Source: Rhodoglobus sp.
Lineage (GTDB): Bacteria; Actinomycetota; Actinomycetes; Actinomycetales; Microbacteriaceae
Length of the DNA stretch: 45,280 nucleotides
Assembly (NCBI GenBank): GCA_025463605.1
Contig: JAODAV010000013.1
Coordinates: forward strand, 1 to 45,280
Direction of reading: 5' to 3'
A program made the position numbers and the translations under genes. The notes beneath the pieces were generated by a model that was not told where the DNA came from, searched no databases, and saw nothing but the letters and a program-made list of their open reading frames with translations. Numbering within the stretch: the first letter of the stretch is position 1; every line of letters starts with the position of its first letter. Of this stretch, positions 24,508 to 34,808 are shown in pieces.

Positions 24508-24915
24508 GTGTCAGGACTGACCGACCTTGATCTCATGCTCAAGACGCTCGAGGCCAGGCTCCTCGACGGAGAGTTCGTCGTCCTCGTCGTTGGTGAGGGC
24601 GATGTCGCGGCTTTGTCGCCCATTGCCGTCATCCGGGAACTCGAAGGCTGGACGGTCGTGGTGCGCCGTGAGGATGCGGATGCTCGCGGTCTGAGCTACG
24701 CGTTCGTCGGTCGATGGATCACGCTTCAGGTGCACTCGGCCCTCGAAGCCGTCGGCCTTACTGCCGCCTTCTCAACGGCGCTCGGCAACGCGGGCATCAG
24801 TTGCAATGTCTTTGCCGGCTACTACCACGACCACATCCTCGTTCCGAGTCCGGATGCCCACCGCGCGGTTGCCGTGCTTCGGAACCTCTCGCAGGGTGCT
24901 GCCCCCCGAGAGTGA
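24508..24915 (+). CDS. ACT domain-containing protein
   Basis: The 135-residue product starts at GTG 24508 with AGAGGA upstream. It begins SGLTDLDLMLKTLEARL and carries two ACT-like halves; WITLQVHSALEAVGLTAA and CNVFAGYYHDHILVP are typical of the small ACT_3/ACT_7 family. ACT domains bind amino acids or other small effectors; no catalytic partner is attached, so the regulated target is unknown. It is divergent from the PBP gene. Confidence 0.85.
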   Translation: MSGLTDLDLMLKTLEARLLDGEFVVLVVGEGDVAALSPIAVIRELEGWTVVVRREDADARGLSYAFVGRWITLQVHSALEAVGLTAAFSTALGNAGISCNVFAGYYHDHILVPSPDAHRAVAVLRNLSQGAAPRE

Positions 24916-24995
24916 ATTCGCCGCGAGTTATCGGCGCCAGAGGCGTACCGTGGAAGAGGTAGGCGAAACTCTGGCACTCGAGAGGAGCCGGTTCG

Positions 24996-25322
24996 ATGCA
25001 TCCAATCGACAATGTTCGCGAAGGAATGAATGTCGTCGACTTGACCGACAAGCACGTCGGAAAGGTCGTCTTTGTGAAGCTCGGCGACCCTGACGCGGTC
25101 ACCCCGGCCGGCCAGGATTACCTCGAGACACCGAGCTTTCTGGAGGGTGTCCGGGAGGCGTTCCGCGGGTCCGACGACGTGCCGCGCGAGCGCGCCGAGG
25201 AGTTGTTCCGAACCGGCTACGTCGAAGTGGACCCGCCTGGGCTCGGCAGAAACAGGTATTTCGCCGCGGACGAGATCGCGGGCGTGGAGGGCGACACGGT
25301 TCGGATCTCGACCGCGGACTGA
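24996..25322 (+). CDS. Hypothetical protein, PRC-barrel/DUF2171-like ends
   Basis: The 108-residue acidic cytoplasmic protein has VREGMNVVDLTDKHVGKVVFV at the start and RYFAADEIAGVEGDTVRIS at the end, the two halves of a PRC-barrel or DUF2171-like beta-barrel, separated by an acidic helical insert of about 40 residues. An AGAGGAG ribosome site precedes the ATG. It follows the ACT gene by 80 bases. No function is known. Confidence 0.68.
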   Translation: MHPIDNVREGMNVVDLTDKHVGKVVFVKLGDPDAVTPAGQDYLETPSFLEGVREAFRGSDDVPRERAEELFRTGYVEVDPPGLGRNRYFAADEIAGVEGDTVRISTAD

Positions 25323-25351
25323 TCGCTGGGTCAGCACGCGCCGAGCGCACG

Positions 25352-26149
25352 TCATGCCGAGACGATCTGCACCTCGATACAGGGGTTGGTGCGCAATGCG
25401 TCCACCTGCTCCTGGGTGACCCTGTCGTCGGTGATGATCGTCACCGGCGAGTCGAGCGGGGTGAGATAGGGCAGGGCCGACACGTTGATCTTCGTCGCGT
25501 CCACGACCACGAACGACTCCCTGCTCACTCGCAGCATCTCGGCCTTGAGCTGCGCCTGCTGCAGCGTTGGCGAGTGGAGTCCGCCCGCCGTGACACCAGC
25601 CGCGCTGACGAACACACGATCGGGGCTGAACCGTCGCAGGTTCTCAACCGCGATCGGCCCCAGCATCGACTTGGTCTGCTCTCGAAAGGAGCCGCCGAGC
25701 ACGATGACCTCGGTGGGCAGGGCGTCGTACAACGTCAGGAGCGCGTTGAGCCCGATCGTAACCGCCACGATCGGCATGCCACGGAGCTGGGTCGCGATGT
25801 GGCCCGTTGTCGACCCTCCGTCGAGGATGATGAGGTCACCCTCCGCGACTCGCTCCGCCGCTGCACGTGCAAGTGCCATCTTCTGCGGACGGTTGATGTG
25901 CTCTCGCTCGCGGAATGGAGGTTCCTCTGCTGCGGGTTGCACGACCGCACCGCCGTAGGTTCTGGTGATCTGACCGGAGCGCGCCAGCTGCTCGAGGTCA
26001 CGGCGGATGGTCGCGGGGGACACCTCGAATTGCTCGCTGAGCAGCTCGATTCCTCCGTTGCCCTTGCGGATCTCTTCAAGGATCGCCATTTGCCGAGCGA
26101 GAACTTCGCTCGCCGAGTTACGCCCGACACGAGACTGCTGTGCGCGCAT
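25352..26149 (-). CDS. DeoR-family transcriptional regulator
   Basis: The 265-residue product has the DeoR winged helix (FEVSPATIRRDLEQLARSGQ followed by ITRTYGGAV) and the DeoRC sugar-phosphate sensor domain (LIILDGGSTTGHIATQL, TIGLNALLTLYD, VFVSAAGV). The ATG at 26147-26149 is preferred because GAGGAGG lies nine bases upstream; a GTG at 26188 is an alternative. It lies 77 bases downstream of the acid-sugar operon on the same strand and probably controls it, with a phosphorylated pathway intermediate as effector. Confidence 0.9.
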   Translation of the reverse strand: MRAQQSRVGRNSASEVLARQMAILEEIRKGNGGIELLSEQFEVSPATIRRDLEQLARSGQITRTYGGAVVQPAAEEPPFREREHINRPQKMALARAAAERVAEGDLIILDGGSTTGHIATQLRGMPIVAVTIGLNALLTLYDALPTEVIVLGGSFREQTKSMLGPIAVENLRRFSPDRVFVSAAGVTAGGLHSPTLQQAQLKAEMLRVSRESFVVVDATKINVSALPYLTPLDSPVTIITDDRVTQEQVDALRTNPCIEVQIVSA

Positions 26150-26226
26150 CAGGGGCTGCCTCCTCGCTTGCACCAGTTCATCACCCACAAGCTACTCCAG
26201 CGCACATCGCGGCGCGCTCCCCGCGA

Positions 26227-27245
<1,019 letters not shown>

Positions 27246-27249
<4 letters not shown>

Positions 27250-28415
27250 GTGTATTCCCTCGTCTTCTCACGTATCTGTACGATTGCCAGCTCGATGGTG
27301 TCGGGCTCGCCGAATCCACCGGCCTTGGTAACGATCAGCAGGCCATCACATCCGCCGCCCACGGCGTGGCCGATCGGCACGCCCGGGCGCAGTTCTCCTT
27401 CGAGATCCACCGCCACGACACCCAGCCGGTCGAGAACTGCGCGCGCTGTGGCCCCGCCCGTCAGCACCAGCCCGGCGATACCCTGCCGCACGATCCCCGC
27501 GGCCACGTCCGCGAGACGGGATTCGAGTCGATGGGCATCGATCGCGCGGTCAGCGGGGGCGGTGAGGGCCAGAGCGTCCACAGCGGAACCGTAGGCGGCG
27601 TCGGCCAGCTTCTCCCAGGTATCCGGCTCATCGATCGATTCGAGCGGCAGTGCGACGACCGGCAGATTCGCAGGCAGCGCCGCCAACTGCGCCGCGGTGC
27701 GGGGATGGCGGGAGCCCGCGACGACGAGCACGGGACCGGGGTGGTGACTTCGCGTGTCAGGTGTGGCGCCAGGTTGCTCCACGCGCGAAGACATCCGGAG
27801 TGCGAGGGCGCTGGCGAGGCCCCCCGACCCGACGAGCAGCACGGGATGCGAGGAGGCCAGCGCCCAGTCGACCAGCTCAAGCAAGTCGACGGCACTTGAG
27901 GCGTCCGCAATGACGAGCCGTGGGCCGTGCGGGTGCACAACCCGGTCCTGGCCGTCGATCACGAGGCGGGCGGTGGGCTCGGCAAGGCGTCGAGCGATCT
28001 CGAGTCGCCCCGGTTCGCCCGCAACGACAACGGCGCCATCGACGACGGTGCGACCGGTCGCCGGATGCGCGGGGCAGATCAGTGCGATGGCTCCGGGAGG
28101 CAGGCGGTCCAGTACGGCAGTCACTTCGGCACCGAAGTCGCCCCGCAGTGTTGAGTCGATCTTCTTGAACACCAGCTCGACCCCGAGTCCCTCCAGTTGT
28201 TGAAAGGCGTGAGCAACGCGCTCGGTCCCGGCAAGGGCATCGTCGCGCGTTTCCGTGGAAAGCGCCACCACTTGCGCGGCGGTGTCGGCCGAGGGGACAA
28301 GCACCACGCGGGTGGCGAGCCCGAGGCGCGCGAACGGGGCCGCCGCATCGAGCGCTCCTGTGAGATCGTCGGCGATGAGACCGACTACGTGGGAGAAGCC
28401 GGATTCAGGCGCCAT
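27246..28415 (-). CDS. Four-carbon acid sugar kinase (DUF1537, DtnK/OtnK type)
   Basis: This 389-residue kinase phosphorylates C4 sugar acids such as D-threonate or erythronate at O4. The N-terminal substrate domain has GLIADDLTGALDAAAPFARL and the family motif VFKKIDSTLRGDFGAE (about residue 85). The C-terminal nucleotide domain has VVAGSRHPRTAAQ, LVLTGGATARAVL and VTKAGGFGEPD. It is translationally coupled to pdxA2, and this pair is sufficient for D-threonate catabolism in known systems. The start overlaps the MFS stop by 11 bases. Confidence 0.92.
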
Positions 28416-29577
28416 TCGATTCCACCCCCAGCCGGGGCGCTGGACCGCTGATCACGGCGAGCACTGCGGCGAGAGTCGCGATGACGGCAATGGCGGCAAG
28501 TCCGAACCATGCGAGCGGGTAGCCGAATGCCGTTGCCGTCATGCCGAAGAGAATCGGCAGCACAGTGCTGCCCAGGCCGCCGCCGGTCACCATGATGCCG
28601 GTCACGCGTGCCGGTGCACCCATCCCCGTGGCCGCGCCGGCGAGGTAGAGCAGGCCCGTCGAGCCCCAGCCGCCCGCGAAAGCGAGCACACCCCCCACGA
28701 ACTCGAATGGTTTGCTATCTCCTGCGAGAAGGGCGAAGCCCACCGCACCGATGCCGAGAAGCACAGCCGCGAGCACCATCGGGTGCCTGCGCTGGCGATC
28801 GGCAAAGATCCCGACGCTCACGCGCATGATGATCGCGATCCCGCTTCCCAGCGCAAGGAGCAGTGCGATCTCACCCGGATGGAGGCCCGCGTCGACGGCC
28901 GACAGCGGCAGGAAGGACACCATTGTGGTGCCAGCCCCCAGAGACAGCGCCGCGCACGCGCTCAACATGATCACCGGCATGCGAACCAGCGGCTGCACGT
29001 TCACTGAGCCTTCGTGCTGGGTGCGCGACTCCGAGCGCGGCACCACGAGGATGAGCCCCAGGCACAACACGGCGGCGATCACGAGCAGCACGAGGAAACT
29101 CGCGCGGAGCGAGGCGAGTAGTCCCACCGCGAGACCGAGCACGAGCACAGTGACCGGTTTGGACGCCTGAAGGATGCCGAACGCTCGGCCGTAGGTGGTG
29201 GGGGAGACCAATCGAACGATGTAGTCGCTCGAAGCGGGCTGGGCGATGGCAGCTCCGACACCCCCGATGGCGGCGGCCGCGACGAGAAGGTACCAGCCGA
29301 ATTGCACAGTGCCGATCGCGATGAGGCTGATCGCCGCTATCAGGAGCGACCACCTCAGTGTCGTGGACAACCTGGCCCGGTCGGTCACCCGGCCCAGCGC
29401 CGCCGCCGCGACCGCCTGCGCACATGTGAAGGCAGCAACGGCGATTCCCAGCTGGCTGGGGGTCACGCCGTATGCCTCGATGCTGGGGCCGAGCGCGCCG
29501 ATCGCGAATAGCGGCATGTTGGTAAGGATCGTGATGAGTGCAGCAAGACCCACCACGCGCCCCTCGTGAACCGCCAC
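28405..29577 (-). CDS. MFS transporter in the acid-sugar operon
   Basis: The product of about 390 residues has twelve hydrophobic segments with the conserved loop GRVTDRARLSTTLRW between helices 2 and 3 and RVSVGIFADRQRRHP in the middle, typical of MFS importers or exporters. Start choice is open: the GTG at 29577 or one at 29604 that overlaps the permease stop. It lies between the ABC permeases and the kinase, so it probably moves the same substrate family or exports an intermediate. Exact substrate is unknown. Confidence 0.85.
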   Translation of the reverse strand: MAVHEGRVVGLAALITILTNMPLFAIGALGPSIEAYGVTPSQLGIAVAAFTCAQAVAAAALGRVTDRARLSTTLRWSLLIAAISLIAIGTVQFGWYLLVAAAAIGGVGAAIAQPASSDYIVRLVSPTTYGRAFGILQASKPVTVLVLGLAVGLLASLRASFLVLLVIAAVLCLGLILVVPRSESRTQHEGSVNVQPLVRMPVIMLSACAALSLGAGTTMVSFLPLSAVDAGLHPGEIALLLALGSGIAIIMRVSVGIFADRQRRHPMVLAAVLLGIGAVGFALLAGDSKPFEFVGGVLAFAGGWGSTGLLYLAGAATGMGAPARVTGIMVTGGGLGSTVLPILFGMTATAFGYPLAWFGLAAIAVIATLAAVLAVISGPAPRLGVESNGA

Positions 29578-29584
29578 CGCGCCG

Positions 29585-30424
29585 CTAGCCCTTGGTCGAT
29601 CCACTGGTGAGACCTTCGACGAACTTGCGCTGGAAGATCATGAAGAAGATGGCAACGGGGATCAGGGCGATGGCGGTTCCTGCAGTGATGCGGCCCCAGT
29701 CGATGCCCGTCTCACCGACGAAGCCATAGATGCCGACCGTGAGCGGCTTGACGTAGGGGCTCTGGGTGAGCGTCAGTCCGATGATGAATTCGTTCCAGAC
29801 CCAGACGAACACGATGATCGCGCTCGCCGCGAGGCCGGGCCATGAGAGCGGGAGGATGACGGTGTAGAAAGCACGCAGGCGGGAGCATCCGTCGACCCGA
29901 GCGGCCTCCTCGAGTTCGCGCGGCAACCCTTCGAAGAAGCCCTTCATGATCCAGACCACCATGGGCAGTTGCCAGGCGCTGAACACGAGCAGAAGCACGG
30001 TGTACGTGTCGAACAGCCCCAGCTGAACCGCGAGGAAGTACTGCGGGATGATCGTCACGACGCCCGGGATCATCGTCGACATGAGCAGAATCAGGAGCAC
30101 CGACTGCTTGCCGCGAAACTCGTGTCGCGCGGCCGCGTATCCGGCGTGGACGCCGAGCGCGAGCACGATGACGATCGTGCCCAACCCGAGCAGCACGCTG
30201 TTGAGCACTTCGCGGGGGAACGTACTGCCGAACAGCACCCCGAGCCAGTTCTCGATCGTCGGCTGCGTGGGAAACCACGTCGGCGGGTAGGAGATGACCT
30301 CTGTCGCGCCCTTGAGAGAGGTATTGATCGTCCAGTAGATCGGCGCGATGGCGAAGAGCAGGGCGAGGGCGATGATGGCCCCGCGTACGACGCTCATCCC
30401 GGTGAGTCGAGACTTCTTCCTCAT
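29585..30424 (-). CDS. Carbohydrate ABC transporter permease, MalG-type
   Basis: This 279-residue inner membrane permease has six hydrophobic helices and the EAA loop LPRELEEAARVDGCSRLRAF, which contacts the ATPase. It is of the CUT1 family. Its ATG overlaps the upstream permease stop by four bases (30421-30424). No ATP-binding subunit is encoded in the operon, so a shared MsiK/UgpC-like ATPase elsewhere is likely. Confidence 0.93.
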   Translation of the reverse strand: MRKKSRLTGMSVVRGAIIALALLFAIAPIYWTINTSLKGATEVISYPPTWFPTQPTIENWLGVLFGSTFPREVLNSVLLGLGTIVIVLALGVHAGYAAARHEFRGKQSVLLILLMSTMIPGVVTIIPQYFLAVQLGLFDTYTVLLLVFSAWQLPMVVWIMKGFFEGLPRELEEAARVDGCSRLRAFYTVILPLSWPGLAASAIIVFVWVWNEFIIGLTLTQSPYVKPLTVGIYGFVGETGIDWGRITAGTAIALIPVAIFFMIFQRKFVEGLTSGSTKG

Positions 30425-31365
30425 GATCGTTTCGGCTCCCTGTCCCCGCGAAGCACACGCACGTACACGATGCTGATGAGCACGTTGATGATGAACATGA
30501 CTACGGCGATCGCGGACGCGAATCCGATCCGGTCCAGGGTGAACGCCTCGCGATAGACACGCAGGCCCAGCAGGTCAGTGCCGTTGACCGGCCCGCCTCC
30601 GGTCATGACCAGCGGAAGATCGACCATGTTGACGGCGTTGATCGTGAGCACGATCGTCGCGATCAGCAGAGTGCTGCGGATGAGCGGCAACGTGATGAGC
30701 CGGAGCTCCTGGAAGGCGCTTGCCCCCTCCACCCGTGCCGACTCGCGGATCTCCTCCGGGATGGACTGGAGTGCCGCGAGCGCGAGCACCATCGCGTACG
30801 GGTATGTGCGCCAGACATTGACCACGATCAGCGTGAGCATGGCGGTCGTCGGATTTGCGAGCACATCCGTTCGTTCGCCGTTGATGGCGCTGAGGATGAA
30901 GCCGAACGGTCCGATATCGGGGCTCACGCTCCAACGCCACATCAGGCCTGCGAGCAGTTGCGAGACCACCCAGGGAAGAATCAGCAGCGTGCGCACGAGA
31001 GTGCGCCCCCTGAACCGGCGGTTGAGCAGCAGGGCGAGCCCGACGCCTATGGGCATGGTGAGCGCGAGCGACCCGACGGTGAATGCGATCGTGCGTCCGA
31101 TACCGGCCAGGCCGGAGGGGTCACTGAAGAACGAGATGTAGTTGTCGAGACCGACGAACTCTCCCGCGTTCAGGAACTCCGTCGCGTGCAGGCTCAATTC
31201 GAAGGCGCGGGCAACCGGCAGAACGGTGACCGCGAGCACCAGCGCGAATGCGGGAAGGATCAAGCCCCAGGCGAAAGTTGTCGCCCCCTTGGCGCTCCGA
31301 CGCGCTCGTTTGCGGGCCGGCGAGCTGTCGAGCGCCGCCGGAGTGGTTGGAGTCATGGTCGACAC
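30421..31365 (-). CDS. Carbohydrate ABC transporter permease, MalF-type
   Basis: The 314-residue permease has six hydrophobic helices and the EAA loop IPEEIRESARVEGASAFQEL. The GTG at 31363-31365 is preferred since GAGGGG lies eight bases upstream; an ATG nine bases later (31356) is possible. It pairs with the MalG-type permease and the binding protein at 33119-34504 to form a CUT1 importer. The longer open frame upstream is a shadow of the oxidoreductase gene. Confidence 0.92.
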   Translation of the reverse strand: MSTMTPTTPAALDSSPARKRARRSAKGATTFAWGLILPAFALVLAVTVLPVARAFELSLHATEFLNAGEFVGLDNYISFFSDPSGLAGIGRTIAFTVGSLALTMPIGVGLALLLNRRFRGRTLVRTLLILPWVVSQLLAGLMWRWSVSPDIGPFGFILSAINGERTDVLANPTTAMLTLIVVNVWRTYPYAMVLALAALQSIPEEIRESARVEGASAFQELRLITLPLIRSTLLIATIVLTINAVNMVDLPLVMTGGGPVNGTDLLGLRVYREAFTLDRIGFASAIAVVMFIINVLISIVYVRVLRGDREPKRS

Positions 31366-31367
31366 AG

Positions 31368-33059
31368 TCAGCGCCCCTCGTCGGCGGCGCCGGCCTCGAG
31401 CGTTCCGTCGGCGGCCTCCTTGACCCAGGAACCACCGTGGATGGCGCTGGGGCTGCCGAAGCGCTTGTCCGGGCCGAGGGCGCCGAACGTCGGCCATTCG
31501 AGCTGCACGCCCGCATCCACGAGCGTGCGTTGGAAGTCCGCGAGCAGCTCCGGTTCGTTGCGCACGCTGGTGGGCGACACGCCATTCACGAGGCAGTAAG
31601 CGGCGAGAGAGCCCGCGGCCTCCCCGATGCCCCACTCGACGGGATGGAGCCGGTAGGCGCCATTCGTGATGTGGGTGGTTCCGATGTTCTTGCAGGCGGC
31701 AAGGAGGTTCTGCACGCGTATCGGTAGCAGAGCGCCGAGGGGGATTTGGAACGGGTACGACTCGACATCGATGTAATTGCGAGGGGCCGTGCTCGGATGA
31801 AGGTCGATGCGATACGAGCCCACCCCCACCGTGTCGACGAAGGGCTCCGAGTATCCGACTCCGTTTCTGGCCTGCACTCCGATGTGCTGCTCGAGGATCG
31901 TGAACTCGGCCTTGAGCCGCCGACCCTCGCGGTAGTAGGGCACCTTGGCGAGCCCGTCGGCGGTGCCCATGACGTCGGCCCGCAATCGAACCTCCGGGTA
32001 GCCCTGGCCCCCGCCGAAACGCGGAGCCTCCGTTTGCATCCAGTAGAGGATGGAGAGGCTCAACTGGCGCGCTTCGTCGAGCGCCACGTGCCGCTCCTGC
32101 CTGGTCACGCCCACGAGCGGCTTCAGCCAGTAGTCGAGGCCGGTCCAGTTCATGAGCACGATGTCGCTGGAGAACGCGCCTTCGCTGAAGTGCTCCTTGT
32201 ACAGCAGTCGGCGAAAGTGCCAGAGGTCGTTGATGGTGCGCGCTTCCCGGGGACCGGCGAGCAGGTTGCGGGTGAGAGGCTTCGCCGTGATCGCGTCGCT
32301 CACCTCGAAGCCCAACTGGGGACCGGGCCAGAAGTCGGCACGATAGCTGCGCCAGAATTCGTAGTCGCGCGGCTTCTCGATCACGTTGTCGGTGTTCGGT
32401 GACCAGTCGATAGCGAAGCACCAGGTGATCGCCTGCTGTTCGAGCGGATCGGGCGCACCCTCGAGCGCGTGCGGCTCGCCGGTGTGCTCACGGCTCTCCG
32501 CACCCGTCACATGATCGATGCCGCCCAGTTCAAGCAGGTCGCCGAGTTCGGTCGCGTCGAGTACATAGTGCGCGGTGATGACGGTCTGCTCGTTGGAGTG
32601 AACGTCTTCCACGGTCACCGAACCGACGCTGTTCGCGTCCACGGTCACGGCCACGGGCACGTGGAAGTAGAGAACGCGGATGCGGCCACTCGCGACGTGC
32701 GCAGCGATCAGCTCGTCGATGACCCGCACACCCACACGGGGTTCGCTGCAGAGTCGGCTCACGAAGCCCATACCCGGATTGAGGCGCCGGTCTGCCCTGC
32801 TCTCCGCCCGAAGCGGGTAGTGGTTGCGGTAGTAGTCGCGGATTCCGTCGCGCAGGCGTCGGTAACTCAGCGAGCATCCCGTCTCTTCGATCCACGGGTG
32901 TTCGTCGAAGGGAACTCCCTGAGTGGTCAGCTGCCCGCCGAGCCAATCGGTCTCCTCGGTGAGGATGACCGTCATGCCCCTATCGGCGGCGCTCAGGGCC
33001 GCCGCCACACCGCCGAGCCCTCCCCCCACGATGAGGATCTGAGTGCTGGCCTCCTGCAT
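31368..33059 (-). CDS. FAD-dependent oxidoreductase (FAD_oxidored, PF12831-like)
   Basis: The 563-residue flavoprotein has the FAD fold ILIVGGGLGGVAAALSAADR at the N-terminus, TDWLGGQLTTQGVPFDEH, and C-terminal HITNGAYRLHPVEWGIGEAA, the layout of the PF12831 group often found in carbohydrate gene clusters. It probably oxidises the imported compound or an early intermediate; the electron acceptor is unknown. The ATG at 33057-33059 has AAGAAGG upstream, whereas the ATG at 33077 does not. It lies between the binding protein and the permeases, two bases ahead of the MalF-type gene. Confidence 0.88.
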   Translation of the reverse strand: MQEASTQILIVGGGLGGVAAALSAADRGMTVILTEETDWLGGQLTTQGVPFDEHPWIEETGCSLSYRRLRDGIRDYYRNHYPLRAESRADRRLNPGMGFVSRLCSEPRVGVRVIDELIAAHVASGRIRVLYFHVPVAVTVDANSVGSVTVEDVHSNEQTVITAHYVLDATELGDLLELGGIDHVTGAESREHTGEPHALEGAPDPLEQQAITWCFAIDWSPNTDNVIEKPRDYEFWRSYRADFWPGPQLGFEVSDAITAKPLTRNLLAGPREARTINDLWHFRRLLYKEHFSEGAFSSDIVLMNWTGLDYWLKPLVGVTRQERHVALDEARQLSLSILYWMQTEAPRFGGGQGYPEVRLRADVMGTADGLAKVPYYREGRRLKAEFTILEQHIGVQARNGVGYSEPFVDTVGVGSYRIDLHPSTAPRNYIDVESYPFQIPLGALLPIRVQNLLAACKNIGTTHITNGAYRLHPVEWGIGEAAGSLAAYCLVNGVSPTSVRNEPELLADFQRTLVDAGVQLEWPTFGALGPDKRFGSPSAIHGGSWVKEAADGTLEAGAADEGR

Positions 33060-33081
33060 TGTCTTGCCCTTCTTCATGGGA

Positions 33082-33112
33082 ATGGGTGCGCGCCGCGAGG
33101 GCGCGCACCCAT
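33082..33112 (-). other. Strong intercistronic hairpin after the binding-protein gene
   Basis: A perfect 13-bp stem (33082-33094 with 33100-33112) closes a five-base GC-rich loop in the short gap between the binding-protein stop and the oxidoreductase start. No T-tract follows. Such hairpins after ABC binding-protein genes commonly stabilise the upstream mRNA or attenuate the distal genes. Confidence 0.75.
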
Positions 33113-33118
33113 CACGGC

Positions 33119-34504
33119 CTACGCACCGATGAGTGTCGCGTACTGGTCCGCGGCCGAGGAGAGCGTGCTCTTCACGTCCGCCTGCTCAGCGATGATCAGC
33201 TGCGCTGCGTCCGCAAGGATGTCCGCGAACTCACGGCGCTTGTCGATATTGATCGACGTGGCCGGGTGCGAATTCTCTCCCAGGTAGTTGAGCCATTGGG
33301 CCTGGAGTGAGAAGTCATCCGAGGAGAAGAACGGGTCGGCGTCGAGCGTGCTGCGGCGGGTCGGCAGCTGCCCGGCGACCGTTCCGGCAATGACCTCTGC
33401 CTCTTCGCTGACCATGAACTCCATGAACTGCCAAGCCGCCTCTTGGTTAGCGCCCTTCGACATGACGTGGGTCCACCCGCCTTCCGTGCTCGCCGGTACG
33501 GGATCGCCAGACGGCGAGGGCATCGTCGCAGTAGCGAGGTCGCCGTTGAGCGAGCCGTACCACTCGGCCCACTGGCCCGTGTGATGCCACGTCTGCGCCA
33601 GGGTGCCGGCCTGGAACATGGTCGCCGCGATCTCGCTATCCATCGTGACCTCACCGACTGGTGCGATGTTGTCTTGGTACACCATGTCCTGGAACCACTG
33701 GAAGATCTGCTGTCCTGCCGCCTCGTGGAAGGTCGGCGCGCCGGTTTTCGCATCCACAAGGTCGCTGCCCAGCGCCCAGAACAAGGGCGGGCAGGTCTGC
33801 ATGAAGCGGTTCAGGTTGTCGGACTTCGAGAACGGCATGAGGAAGCCGATCGTCTGGTCCCGCGTCAGGGTCTTCGAGAAGTCGGTGAATGCGCCGAACT
33901 CCCTGGGCGGCACGGAACCGCTCGTGGTGAAGAGCTCGGAGGGTGCCTGGATGCCCGCCGCCGCGAGCAGGCTCGGCCGGTAGAAGTTGAGGTTGGCGAC
34001 GCGGATCGAGTTGCGGAGCGCGTACTTCTCACCCGCGACCGCGCCGTCTTCCCAGGGGTACAGGAAGTCCGCCTTGATATCTGCGGACCAGTCGTCGGCG
34101 AACTGGTCGATGGGAACGATCGATCCGGCCTTGGCGAGCGGCTGGATGTACTGGTCCAGCTGCAGCGAAACGTCGGGGGCCTGTCCGGCTGCCGCGGCCC
34201 GCAGAAGACGCGGCTGAAGCTCGTTCCACGGGATGACCTCTTCGACCACTGTGAGCTTGGGATACTTCGCACGGAACGCATCGAGGATCTTCTGCTGCGC
34301 TAGGGTGCGGGGGTCGTCACTCTCCCCAGAGGTGAGCCAGGTCCAATACCGGATCGTGTTGCTGGTATTGCCACCGCCCGATGTCGGCGCACACGCCGCG
34401 AGGCCGCCGGCAATGGCGACCGCCGCGCCTATCCCTCCGAAGATCCTGAGTGACTCACGGCGCGAATAGCTCTTGTTACGCAGAAAAGCATCGAGCTCTC
34501 CCAT
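33119..34504 (-). CDS. ABC transporter extracellular solute-binding protein
   Basis: This 461-residue family 1 binding protein captures a sugar-like ligand outside the cell for the two permeases. The N-terminus has a twin-arginine motif (SYSRRESLRIFGG) and a lipobox ending LAAC (about residue 38), so it may be a Tat-exported lipoprotein. The mature part shows TIRYWTWLTSG and the GGWTHVMSKGANQEAAWQFM segment typical of the family. AAGGAG lies eight bases before the ATG. It is the first gene of the operon. Confidence 0.93.
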   Translation of the reverse strand: MGELDAFLRNKSYSRRESLRIFGGIGAAVAIAGGLAACAPTSGGGNTSNTIRYWTWLTSGESDDPRTLAQQKILDAFRAKYPKLTVVEEVIPWNELQPRLLRAAAAGQAPDVSLQLDQYIQPLAKAGSIVPIDQFADDWSADIKADFLYPWEDGAVAGEKYALRNSIRVANLNFYRPSLLAAAGIQAPSELFTTSGSVPPREFGAFTDFSKTLTRDQTIGFLMPFSKSDNLNRFMQTCPPLFWALGSDLVDAKTGAPTFHEAAGQQIFQWFQDMVYQDNIAPVGEVTMDSEIAATMFQAGTLAQTWHHTGQWAEWYGSLNGDLATATMPSPSGDPVPASTEGGWTHVMSKGANQEAAWQFMEFMVSEEAEVIAGTVAGQLPTRRSTLDADPFFSSDDFSLQAQWLNYLGENSHPATSINIDKRREFADILADAAQLIIAEQADVKSTLSSAADQYATLIGA

Positions 34505-34808
34505 TTTCCTAGCTCCTTACTGCATCCTTGCAGGTCCGTTGACGTGTGTGACGAGGAGTAATTTTGTGATCAACTCGATCACATCTTCAAGGAGACAGTA
34601 GGGCTGCCTCAGGGCTCGTGTCAACTTTATGCTCGAACTGGGCAAATAGAGCTGATTAGCGCTCATTATGTGCCCACAATGCAGCGACTAGAGGGGGCTG
34701 TCCCCGCGACGGCGAGCTGGTGCGATCGCTCTGTACCCCCAGTCGGGTGAGAAGTCTCATCTAGGTTGGGAACAGACGCCCCGCGCCCTCCGCCGCCGAA
34801 GGGAAGAC
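34505..34808. promoter_or_regulatory. Divergent promoter region between binding-protein and hydrolase genes
   Basis: This 304-base gap holds no gene. It contains the inverted repeat at 34565-34583, an imperfect palindrome CATTATGTGCCCACAATG at about 34664-34681 and a stretch markedly richer in A and T than the surroundings. The operon promoter for the acid-sugar cluster should lie here. Confidence 0.6.
34565..34583. promoter_or_regulatory. Candidate operator of the acid-sugar operon
   Basis: TGTGATC-AACTC-GATCACA is a perfect 7-bp inverted repeat with a five-base spacer, 61 bases upstream of the binding-protein start codon. The spacing differs from CRP sites (TGTGA-N6-TCACA). The DeoR-family protein encoded at the end of the cluster is the obvious candidate ligand; this is inference. 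Confidence 0.65.

Noticed and set aside
34664..34681. Palindrome CATTATGTGCCCACAATG as a CRP-type site
   Set aside because: The arms are imperfect and the spacing does not fit TGTGA-N6-TCACA; kept only as a note in the promoter region.
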